A program made the translations under genes and the position numbers. The notes under the pieces were generated by a model. The model had not been told where the DNA came from, did not search any database, and saw only the letters and a program-made list of their open reading frames with translations. Shown here piece by piece: positions 23,524 to 30,517 of a stretch of DNA of 38,207 nucleotides. The stretch's first letter is position 1, and the number at the start of each line of letters is the position of its first letter. Source of the DNA: Deltaproteobacteria bacterium (lineage in GTDB: Bacteria > Desulfobacterota > DSM-4660 > Desulfatiglandales > Desulfatiglandaceae); NCBI GenBank assembly GCA_019308785.1, contig JAFDHL010000008.1, forward strand, positions 1 to 38,207, given 5' to 3'.

Positions 23524-23805
23524 TCATGGAACAAAAAGTTCCGGACGGATGACTATGGGACCCTCTTTCATGAAGGCCTTCATAATGCGGTTGCCCCTTT
23601 CCAAGTTTTCCCAGCACGATTTCCGTGGACATACATAGGCACCCCTACCCTTTCCATAATCATCCTGGACTACCAACCCCTGGGCGTCCAATACAAGTCG
23701 AATCAACTCATTTTTGTTTCGCTTTGCCCCACACGATATGCACGTCCTTATGGGTATATGACCCTTATTCCTCCCCGTCAGACGATTTTTCTCTACCCTC
23801 TTCAT
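23524..23805 (-). CDS. rnpM: YlxR family RNA-binding protein (RnpM)
   Basis: A 93-residue YlxR/DUF448 protein. The motif IPIRTCISCGAKRNKNELIR carries the conserved CxxC. LVVQDDYGKGRGAYVCPRKS provides the second Cys cluster and the glycine-rich GRGAYVC signature. In Bacillus the homologue RnpM binds the RNase P RNA; older annotation calls it a nusA-infB operon protein. ATG 23803-23805 has AGGAAG upstream and lies 41 bases inside the end of nusA, so the pair is translationally coupled. Placement between nusA and infB is conserved widely. Confidence 0.95.
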   Translation of the reverse strand: MKRVEKNRLTGRNKGHIPIRTCISCGAKRNKNELIRLVLDAQGLVVQDDYGKGRGAYVCPRKSCWENLERGNRIMKAFMKEGPIVIRPELFVP

Positions 23806-25114
23806 TATCTTCCTGCCGCGGCTGATGTCCGTTTTGAGATTCTTCTGTCTCGTCTATTGTCTCATCCATCTCAACCGCTTTTTCTCTTGTATATTTAATG
23901 GCATTCTCAATGAGGCTCTTGGCCCTCTTCTCGTTCATTCCTTTAACTTCAATCAAGTCTTCAACCAAAGCCCCAGCTATATCCTCTGCGGATCTGAAGC
24001 CCTCATCATAGAGATCAGAGGCTCGTTTCTCTCCCACCCCCTGCAAAGCGAGCAAAGACTTGTATCCATCTTTAAGTGCCTGATTGTAATTGGTTTCGCT
24101 GGTCACGTCTAACTTCCATCCGGTTAATCTGGATGCTAACCGGACATTCTGTCCCTTCTTGCCAATAGCCAGGGACAACTGGTCATCGGGGACCACTATT
24201 TCCATAGAGTGGTTCGCCTCGTCAACGATCACCCTTACGATTTCAGCGGGTGAAAGACCATTACATATGAACCTGGCCGGATCAGGATCCCACGTTATTA
24301 TATCAATTTTTTCCCCACGCAGTTCCTGAACAACCGCCTGAACCCTTCTTCCCTTCATGCCCACACACGCGCCCACAGGATCCACATCAGCGTCCTTTGA
24401 TGTAACAGCTATTTTAGACCTACTCCCCGGCTCTCTTGCAACCTGTATTATCTGAACAATACCCTCAGAGATCTCTGGAACTTCGTTCTCGAAAAGGGTT
24501 GACACAAAATTGGGATGAGTCCTGGAAAGAACGATCTGTGGCCCTCGGCTGAACTGTCTGACGTCCAGGATATATGCCCTGATACGGTCTCCCTGTTTGT
24601 AAGATTCCTTTGGCACCTGCTCTTTAGCAGGCAATTCCGCCTCTGTTCGGCCAAGGTTGACTACAATGGAACCCCTGTCGAATCGTTGCACAATCCCATT
24701 GATAATCTCACCACGCCTGTCCTTGAAATCATCGTAGACTATATGCCTCTCAGCCTCCTTTAAGCGCTGCATGATAACCTGTTTGGCCGATTGGGCAGCA
24801 ATCCTTCCAAAAGTGTCCGTATCCATCTTAACGCCGAGGCTGTCCCCAACTTCAGATTCAGAATCAATTTTGTGAGCATCTTCAAGGGATATCTGAACAT
24901 GCTCGCTGGCTACATTTTCAACAACTTCCTTGAATTCAAAGACCTCAATCTCACCCAGTTCATCATTATGACTGACTTCCAGGTCGTAATCCGGCCCATA
25001 TTTTTTTCGAGCCGCTGCTCGTACCGCCTCCTCAAGAGCGTTAATCAACACCGCCCGTTCGACACCCTTTTCACGGCACACTTGGTCAATCATCCTTGTC
25101 AAATCTGAAATCAT
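23765..25114 (-). CDS. nusA: Transcription termination/antitermination protein NusA
   Basis: A 449-residue NusA. The N-terminal RNA-polymerase-binding domain includes VCREKGVERAVLINALEEAV and AAARKKYGPDYDLEV. The S1 domain is near 130-200 (EIINGIVQRFDRGSIVVNLG). Tandem KH domains lie at ~205-345, with DPVGACVGMKGRRVQAVVQE and LSLAIGKKGQNVRLASRLTG. A helix-hairpin-helix pair follows (LLALQGVGEKRASDLYDEGF, DLIEVKGMNEKRAKSLI), then an acidic tail. ATG 25112-25114 follows a GGCGGGG stretch. It lies 31 bases after rimP, completing the conserved rimP-nusA start of the operon. Confidence 0.98.
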   Translation of the reverse strand: MISDLTRMIDQVCREKGVERAVLINALEEAVRAAARKKYGPDYDLEVSHNDELGEIEVFEFKEVVENVASEHVQISLEDAHKIDSESEVGDSLGVKMDTDTFGRIAAQSAKQVIMQRLKEAERHIVYDDFKDRRGEIINGIVQRFDRGSIVVNLGRTEAELPAKEQVPKESYKQGDRIRAYILDVRQFSRGPQIVLSRTHPNFVSTLFENEVPEISEGIVQIIQVAREPGSRSKIAVTSKDADVDPVGACVGMKGRRVQAVVQELRGEKIDIITWDPDPARFICNGLSPAEIVRVIVDEANHSMEIVVPDDQLSLAIGKKGQNVRLASRLTGWKLDVTSETNYNQALKDGYKSLLALQGVGEKRASDLYDEGFRSAEDIAGALVEDLIEVKGMNEKRAKSLIENAIKYTREKAVEMDETIDETEESQNGHQPRQEDNEEGREKSSDGEE

Positions 25115-25145
25115 GTCGTTTTACCCCGCCAAATATTAGGATTTC

Positions 25146-25619
25146 TTAATTCTCGAACTCATACACCAGATTGGCCTTTTCCACATCCCGCCAGGACAAA
25201 GAAACCAGGTTATTTTCCACTTCAAGATACAAGGTGCCGTTCCGGAAGCTCCTCAAATATCCGGTAAAATGCTTGCGACCCTTCAGGGGAACAAGCATTT
25301 TGGCCTTGACCTTCTTCCCGATGGCCCGCTGAAAATCCTTTTCTCTTTTAAGAGGCCTGTTAAGGCCGGGGGACGAAACCTCCAAAACATATGCATGGTG
25401 AATAATGTCTTTGACATCGATCAATTCGCCGATTTCTCTGCTCACCCTTGCACAATCATCAAGCGTAATACCGCCCTCCTTATCTACGTAAATCCTGACA
25501 ATCCATCTGCCATGGCCAGAAAGATATTCTATATCAACAAGCTCAACCTCCATTTCATCAAGGATGGGTTCTATGAGTTGAGATATTTCTCTTGTTACGA
25601 CACCGCCGGTATTTGTCAC
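25146..25619 (-). CDS. rimP: Ribosome maturation factor RimP
   Basis: A 157-residue RimP, required for 30S subunit assembly. The N-terminal domain reads SQLIEPILDEMEVELVDIEY with WIVRIYVDKEGGITLDDCAR. Next come DIIHHAYVLEVSSPGLNRPL and the C-terminal SH3-like domain (KGRKHFTGYLRSF, SLSWRDVEKANLVYE). The start is ambiguous: GAGGT at 25626-25630 touches ATG 25625 but sits six bases before the in-frame GTG at 25617-25619, so I chose the GTG; using ATG adds two residues. An open frame continues upstream to 25778 but is not family-like. It is the first gene of the translation cluster. Confidence 0.94.
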   Translation of the reverse strand: MTNTGGVVTREISQLIEPILDEMEVELVDIEYLSGHGRWIVRIYVDKEGGITLDDCARVSREIGELIDVKDIIHHAYVLEVSSPGLNRPLKREKDFQRAIGKKVKAKMLVPLKGRKHFTGYLRSFRNGTLYLEVENNLVSLSWRDVEKANLVYEFEN

Positions 25620-25630
25620 ACGCATACCTC

Positions 25631-25873
25631 GCGAATCGGAATATTTAAGTAACTTCCTATCTCCGATTTTGACAACCAATGAAGCTCTCCAAAGCAAGCT
25701 GCCGGTTATCAAAACGGAATTGGGCCGAAGCCAACCCGTTTTCGCCCTGGCGGGCTTCGACGCGGTTCGCCCCGCCATTCATTCCTGCTCCAAGACTCGT
25801 CGACGAGGAGTTCGGCTGAGGCTCCCTCGAAGGCCTCAAGTCGAGTCGCTGCAGAGTATTCTGGCGAAGGCGA
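25631..25873. other. Non-coding leader region upstream of rimP
   Basis: No gene is supported here. The stretch is GC-rich in its middle (about 25735-25860) with inverted words such as GCGGGC/GCCCGC and CGTCGACG, then AT-richer toward rimP. TTGTCA near 25671-25676 could serve as a -35 but no convincing -10 follows at the right spacing. The operon promoter must lie here or upstream of the tRNA terminator. Confidence 0.4.
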
Positions 25874-25901
25874 ATAAAAAAGCGGGCTTAGAGGCCCGCT
25901 T
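25874..25901 (-). terminator. Rho-independent terminator after tRNA-Gly
   Basis: On the minus strand the sequence reads AAGCGGGCCTCTAAGCCCGC followed by six T residues: a GC-rich six-to-seven-pair stem with a short loop and a U-tract. It lies about 165 bases beyond the tRNA 3' end and before rimP, so it probably ends the tRNA transcript and insulates the rimP operon. Confidence 0.85.
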
Positions 25902-26064
25902 CTCCCTGCAGACTATAATGTTAAACGATTTATTACATAAACCCCCTAAAGGAATATGAAAAACCAACACAAAGTCCGCAATTCGAAGAATACCAACCAC
26001 GACTTAGATTCGATTGGTAACCTCAAAAAGGGTAGCAGGCCTGATCTAAACTCAAAAATCCCAG

Positions 26065-26140
26065 TGGAGCGGGCAACGGGGATCGAACCCGCGACACCAA
26101 GCTTGGGAAGCTTGTACTCTACCAACTGAGCTATGCCCGC
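26065..26140 (-). tRNA. tRNA-Gly (anticodon CCC)
   Basis: A complete 76-base tRNA on the minus strand. The acceptor stem GCGGGCA pairs with TGCCCGC. The D-arm contains GCTCAGTTGGTAGAGT. The anticodon stem CAAGC/GCTTG encloses loop TTCCCAA, giving anticodon CCC, which reads GGG glycine codons. The T-arm is GCGGGTTCGATCCCCGT. The discriminator base T and the CCA end are encoded. It has its own promoter upstream and a terminator downstream. It occupies the position held by the initiator tRNA gene metY before rimP-nusA in E. coli. Confidence 0.97.
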
Positions 26141-26163
26141 TAATAATTACCACTTGAATTTTT

Positions 26164-26192
26164 CTTATATTTCACTCATCTGCAACAGTCAA
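26164..26192 (-). promoter_or_regulatory. Sigma-70 promoter for tRNA-Gly
   Basis: On the minus strand, TTGACT (26187-26192) and TATAAG (26164-26169) are separated by exactly 17 bases. The -10 lies 24 bases before the mature tRNA 5' end. The -35 overlaps an inverted repeat TCAAGAG/CTCTTGA (26189-26211), which might bind a regulator. Confidence 0.75.
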
Positions 26193-26232
26193 GAGATATT
26201 TGAGCTCTTGATATCCCCATATTTCAAAAATC

Positions 26233-26261
26233 TTGACATTGAATGCCGATAAAAATAGAAT
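26233..26261 (+). promoter_or_regulatory. Sigma-70 promoter for corC
   Basis: A perfect TTGACA at 26233-26238 is followed after exactly 17 bases by TAGAAT at 26256-26261, one mismatch from TATAAT. Transcription would start near 26268, about 85 bases before corC. It is divergent from the tRNA promoter, with about 40 bases between the two -35 boxes. Confidence 0.8.
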
Positions 26262-26351
26262 TTATGAAAATATTTTTCTTCTGGTGGCAGCTTACAAAAA
26301 CATTTTAGCCACTATAACTCAATTAAACTAAATTAGGAGTAAGAAATATCC

Positions 26352-27227
26352 TTGGAAGATGATTCGGAACAAGGCCTATTTGCTCTCTTCAAATCCCTGA
26401 TCAGAAAAAAATTCCACCCGGTCAACAGCAACGACCTTGCGGAAGAAATCCATGACCTTGTTGATGAAGGACAGGCCAAAGGCCTTATCAGCAATGAAGA
26501 ATCCCACATGGTTTATGGCGTGCTGGACTTGAAAGAGATCAGGGCCCACTCCATTATGATTCCGCGCACAGAGATTTCTGCAGCGCCAATAAATTCCACG
26601 CTGGGTGAGGTAATCAAGCTGGTCAGCGACTGCGGTCATACAAGAATTCCCATCCATAATGATAATATCGACGAGATCACGGGCATCCTTCATGCAAAGG
26701 ATATTTTAAAGCTATGGGGCAAAGACCCTGATTCCATATTACCACTTGAAATTCTTAGAAAACCCTGCTTCGTGCCTGGGACACAAAAAATCAACGAACT
26801 GTTGCGAGATTTAAAAGAAAGAAAGACCCATCTGGCCATTGTCACCGATGAGTACGGGGGTACGGCCGGTATTATTACTGTAGAAGATATTATTGAAGAA
26901 ATCGTTGGTGAGATCATGGACGAGCATGACGACGAAAAATCCCTCGTAACGATCATAGATGATGAAACACTCCTCGTAGATGCCCGTTTGGAGGTTGAAA
27001 AACTGGAGGAACATCTCGGCTTGGAACTGCCAAAAGGAGAATTCGAGTCCGTAGGAGGATTTGTTATCCACCTTCTGGGAAGGATTCCGCAAGTAAATGA
27101 AATAGTCTCATTTGAGGGACTTGAAATCACCATTAAAAAAGCTGATCAACGTAAAATTGACAAAGTCCTCATCACACACAAGGCCCCTCCCGGTTTCTCC
27201 GAAGAAGAAAGAAGCCCCCGGCACTGA
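26352..27227 (+). CDS. corC: CorC/HlyC-family CBS-domain protein
   Basis: A 291-residue cytoplasmic protein with paired CBS domains and a C-terminal CorC_HlyC domain. The N-terminal part has LAEEIHDLVDEGQAKGLIS and the linker GVLDLKEIRAHSIMIPRTEI. CBS1 includes GHTRIPIHNDNIDEITGILH, and CBS2 has THLAIVTDEYGGTAGIITVE, whose DEYGG is diagnostic. The final domain shows VEKLEEHLGLELP and FESVGGFVIHLLGRIP. CorC is linked to Mg/Co efflux, and its pairing with lnt is widely conserved. The start is TTG 26352-26354, with AGGAG at 26335-26339 somewhat far upstream; no ATG fits in frame. A good promoter lies just upstream. Confidence 0.92.
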   Translation: MEDDSEQGLFALFKSLIRKKFHPVNSNDLAEEIHDLVDEGQAKGLISNEESHMVYGVLDLKEIRAHSIMIPRTEISAAPINSTLGEVIKLVSDCGHTRIPIHNDNIDEITGILHAKDILKLWGKDPDSILPLEILRKPCFVPGTQKINELLRDLKERKTHLAIVTDEYGGTAGIITVEDIIEEIVGEIMDEHDDEKSLVTIIDDETLLVDARLEVEKLEEHLGLELPKGEFESVGGFVIHLLGRIPQVNEIVSFEGLEITIKKADQRKIDKVLITHKAPPGFSEEERSPRH

Positions 27228-27261
27228 CTCAACCCTGACGTTGCAAAAGTCGAGGGTGCTG

Positions 27262-27277
27262 TCCCGCTTAGGCGGGA
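27262..27277. repeat. Short perfect hairpin TCCCGC-TTAG-GCGGGA
   Basis: A six-pair perfect stem with a four-base loop, 35 bases after corC. The same TCCCGC/GCGGGA stem, with other loops, recurs at 980, 29150 and 29276. A T-rich tail does not follow closely, so it is not a typical terminator. Confidence 0.55.
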
Positions 27278-27290
27278 CTTTCCCGAAGGG

Positions 27291-27416
27291 TAAACAACAC
27301 GGCGATTTTGAGGGCCTTGCTCGAACTCACAAATAGTGATGTCCTTAAATGCCTGTGAAAACGTGCGGAAACCTTGAAGGATTAAGCTTTTTAATAGTAT
27401 TAAGACGTGTTGTTTA
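27291..27416. repeat. 126-bp segment bounded by 11-bp perfect inverted repeats
   Basis: TAAACAACACG (27291-27301) is exactly complementary to CGTGTTGTTTA (27406-27416). The interior has no supported ORF and one AT-rich stretch near AAGCTTTTTAATAG. It fills most of the corC-lnt gap. It may be a small MITE or a structured leader of lnt; no target duplication is evident. Confidence 0.45.
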
Positions 27417-27476
27417 TGCAACTATAGGGTCAATTCAATCACCGCAAATATCATAAGGAGGGGAAATTACCAGATC

Positions 27477-29060
27477 ATGCGTGCGGCAAGTGAATACAGT
27501 TCTTTTAGTTTAGCAGGCAAGCGGTCAAACCTTACCCGTAAGGTAATATTGGCCATCCTTTCCGGTGCTATGCTAACGGCTTCCTTTCCGCCCTCAAGGC
27601 TTTCCTTCCTGGCATGGTTTGCATTGGTGCCGCTTCTTATAAGCATCAACAACGAATCTTTTTCCAGGGCCTTCAAGTTAGGTTTCATTGCCGGTACAAC
27701 CCATTATCTGACCCTGATATATTGGATCGTTGTAGTCCTTGGCCGTTACGGTAATCTGAGCGTTCTTGCAAGCCTTGGACCGTTTGTTCTGTTGTGCCTC
27801 TATCTGGCCCTGTACCCCGCCTTTTTCTCCGGTATAACCACCTGGCTCAGAGGTTCCCGTTTTGTCCTGCTGTTTATTGCAAGCATTTGGGTTGGCCTCG
27901 AATACGTGAGGGCAAAACTCCTGACAGGTTTTCCCTGGTGCCTTTTGGGGTACACACAATACGAGAATTTACATCTCATACAGATCGCTGATCTATGTGG
28001 AGTCTACGGTATTTCTTTCCTGATCATTCTCTCAAACGGGCTCCTTTACCATCTCTTTTTCAGGCGTCATGATAAAGGCAACGGCATTCTCAGGTGGGAA
28101 ATTCTCATTATCCTGCTCGTAGGGGGCGGGGCATTGGCGTATGGGCATTACAGTCTAACAGCGGGCCATATGGAAAAAGGCCCTCACCGTATGGTCAATA
28201 CCGTAATAATCCAGGCCAATATTGACCAATCGCTCAAATGGGAGCCCGCCCACCAGACCGAGACCATGGCAACCTATCAGAGGCTAACCCGTGCAGCATA
28301 TGATTTCAAACCTGATCTGATTGTATGGCCTGAAACATCCGCACCCTTTTTCTTCCAGGATGATGTTGTATTTACCCCAAAAATACTTTCACTTGCACGG
28401 GAATCGAATTCGGTCCTTGTGTTCGGTAGCCCGGCCTATAAGCAGATTCATGGAAAGACAAAATACTACAACCGCGCCTATTTAATTACATCTGACGACC
28501 AACCCCCCCAGTACTATGACAAGGTGAAGCTCGTACCCTTTGGTGAATATGTCCCCCTCAAGAGATATCTGTTTTTTATCAATAGACTGGTTCCCGCGGC
28601 CGGAGATTTTGAGCCGGGGAATAGAATAGCTCCCCTAAAGGGCAGGCACGTTTTACCGGGCATTCTGATATGCTTTGAGGCCATTTTTCCTGAACTTGCA
28701 AGTACACAGACAAGGGAAGGTGCCAATATTCTAATTAATCTCACAAACGATGCCTGGTTCGGCAGGACGAGCGCACCATATCAGCATCTGAGTATGGCTG
28801 TATTCCGCACTGTAGAAAACAGGAGGCCGATGATACGTGCCGCAAATACCGGGTTTAGCGCATTCATCGGACCCGATGGCAGGATAATTGCGTTGAGTTC
28901 TCTCTTCGAGGAAGAGACTTTAAAGGCGTCTATTGGCATATCCAATTCTCCTCTGACATTCTATGCCCGTTTCGGAGATCTGTTCGCCTTCTCCCTTCTC
29001 GCTATCTCTTTAATCAAGATTCTGTCCCTTCTGTGGCATGAATGGCTTGTGCGCAGGTGA
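27477..29060 (+). CDS. lnt: Apolipoprotein N-acyltransferase
   Basis: A 527-residue inner-membrane enzyme that adds the third acyl chain to lipoproteins. The first ~230 residues contain six or so membrane helices (for example VLASLGPFVLLCLYLALYPA and FLIILSNGLLYHLFF), with GFPWCLLGYTQYE typical of Lnt. The periplasmic nitrilase domain carries the triad: Glu in WPETSAPFFF (~residue 285), Lys in YDKVKLVPFGEYVPL (~350) and Cys in GILICFEAIFPE (~398). LINLTNDAWFGRTSAPYQHL is also conserved. A final helix lies at FSLLAISLIKILSLL. ATG 27477 follows AAGGAGG by 15 bases, a long spacing. Adjacent corC and the Gram-negative context support the call. Confidence 0.97.
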   Translation: MRAASEYSSFSLAGKRSNLTRKVILAILSGAMLTASFPPSRLSFLAWFALVPLLISINNESFSRAFKLGFIAGTTHYLTLIYWIVVVLGRYGNLSVLASLGPFVLLCLYLALYPAFFSGITTWLRGSRFVLLFIASIWVGLEYVRAKLLTGFPWCLLGYTQYENLHLIQIADLCGVYGISFLIILSNGLLYHLFFRRHDKGNGILRWEILIILLVGGGALAYGHYSLTAGHMEKGPHRMVNTVIIQANIDQSLKWEPAHQTETMATYQRLTRAAYDFKPDLIVWPETSAPFFFQDDVVFTPKILSLARESNSVLVFGSPAYKQIHGKTKYYNRAYLITSDDQPPQYYDKVKLVPFGEYVPLKRYLFFINRLVPAAGDFEPGNRIAPLKGRHVLPGILICFEAIFPELASTQTREGANILINLTNDAWFGRTSAPYQHLSMAVFRTVENRRPMIRAANTGFSAFIGPDGRIIALSSLFEEETLKASIGISNSPLTFYARFGDLFAFSLLAISLIKILSLLWHEWLVRR

Positions 29061-29089
29061 CAGTCGCCTTTTAAAATTTAATATTATTG

Positions 29090-29317
29090 GTGATTACTCA
29101 CGTAGTCAGGATTAAGGTGTTTAGACTGAAGACTGTCCACCCTCCGTAGTCCCGCTTGAGCGGGACGGAGGACGGGAAGGGGAAAGAGAACCGAAAGAGT
29201 TCTTTTCAGAGATAAAACAGTTACAATAACACAATAATAGGAGCCCCATTTGTACCACGTTCAGCCCTTTACTAATCCCGCGTTTCGCGGGACCTTCAAC
29301 CTAAATAACCTGAGCAG
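29090..29317 (+). repeat. MITE-like dispersed repeat, copy 2, flanked by 12-bp direct repeats
   Basis: The element begins GTGATTACTCACGTAGTCAGG and ends CCTGAGCAG. It matches copy 1 (20567-20750, opposite orientation) with one extra ~40-base hairpin insert (about 29135-29175) and a changed segment near 29276. TTAATATTATTG occurs exactly at both flanks (29078-29089 and 29318-29329), the pattern of a target-site duplication. It fills the lnt-prfB gap and codes for nothing. Confidence 0.82.
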
Positions 29318-29412
29318 TTAATATTATTGTTATTATTGATGACTAAACAAATTAGTATCGACAAGGGTATAATCTTTTACACAAGTAAACCAAATAGCAC
29401 AGGAGAATCAAA

Positions 29413-30517
29413 ATGAACCAGGATCTCATGGAAAGAATTGACCATATCGTTAATCAACTCGATGACCTGCGAGGTCATCTTTGACCTGGATAAACGACAG
29501 GAAGAGCTTGAAAAAATTGAAAAAATAATGTCAAGAGCCGACTTCTGGAAGAAAGATCAGGAAGAAATTACCCGGTTAAGCCAGCAACGTGCATCACTGG
29601 AGGAAAAAGTAGACCAGTGGCAGAATCTTCGCAAGGATACCGAGGACGCCAGAATCCTTGCTGAAATGGCCGTTGAAGAGGACGACAAGGCTACTCTGGA
29701 CGAAGTGGAAAATGACATAAATCGCCTTCAAAAAGAGATCAAAGGGCTCGAATTTCGCTCACTGCTTGGAGACCCCGATGACATGCGAAATGCAATTGTG
29801 GCTATTAATGCCGGGGCCGGGGGCACGGAGGCCCAGGACTGGGTGGAGATGCTCTTCAGGATGTACACCCGCTGGAGCGAAGATAAGGGCATGCAGATCA
29901 AGGTGATAGAGTATCTCCCCGGAGATGAAGCAGGCATTAAGAATGTGACATTCACAGTAGTCGGTGCGTACGTTTACGGGTACCTGAAGTCAGAACACGG
30001 TATTCATCGTATGGTCAGAATCTCTCCCTTTGATGCAACCGGAAGAAGACACACCTCTTTTGCATCGGTCTCTGTCCTTCCGGAAGTGGATACGGACATA
30101 AAGATCGAAATTGATGACAAAGACCTTCGTATTGACACATACAGAGCCAGCGGCCCCGGAGGCCAGCATGTGAATAAGACCAGCTCCGCTGTCAGGATCA
30201 CACATCTCCCGACCGGAATTGTTGCGCAGTGTCAAAATGAAAAATCACAGCATCGCAATAAGGAGATGGCTATGAAGGTTTTAAAGGCCAAGCTTTATGA
30301 AGCTGAGAAGGGAAAACTGGAACAGAAGAAACAACAGGATCATCAGTCCCAAAAAGACATAGCATGGGGTAGCCAGATAAGGTCTTACGTGTTTAACCCT
30401 TATAGGATGGCCAAAGACCACCGGACCAATGTGGAGATAGGTGACGTTGAAAGGGTCATGAATGGAGCTATTGATCTGTTTATTGATGCCTACTTAAGGC
30501 TTAAGGTTAAAGGCTAA
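29413..30517 (+). CDS. prfB: Peptide chain release factor 2 (programmed +1 frameshift)
   Basis: A 367-residue RF2 made from two frames. Frame one runs from ATG 29413 (MNQDLMERIDHIVNQLDDLR) to CTT at 29479-29481, where TGA follows; translation then shifts +1 and continues from GAC 29483 (DLDKRQEELEKIEKIM). The body has the stop-recognition SPF tripeptide in RISPFDATGRRHTSFASV and the catalytic GGQ in RASGPGGQHVNKTSSAVR. Length matches E. coli RF2 (365). AGGAG at 29401-29405 is eight bases before the ATG. RF2 recognises UGA, so low RF2 permits the shift: direct autoregulation. The stop codon abuts the stop of the convergent amidase gene. A TATAAT at 29368-29373 may be a -10, but no good -35 accompanies it. 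Confidence 0.97.
29471..29485 (+). promoter_or_regulatory. prfB: Programmed +1 ribosomal frameshift site in prfB
   Basis: The sequence GAGGTCATCTTTGAC contains the slippery CTT followed by in-frame TGA and C, the canonical RF2 context. The internal Shine-Dalgarno-like GAGG lies three to five bases before CTT, matching the known stimulator. Confidence 0.95.

Noticed and set aside
25657-25839. Extended reading frames upstream of rimP as a separate gene
   Set aside because: Composition reflects GC-rich non-coding DNA and no motif or ribosome-binding site was seen.
27146-27421. Minus-strand frame starting MHKQHVLILLKS between corC and lnt
   Set aside because: It overlaps the end of corC and both inverted repeats, has no Shine-Dalgarno, and matches no family known to me.
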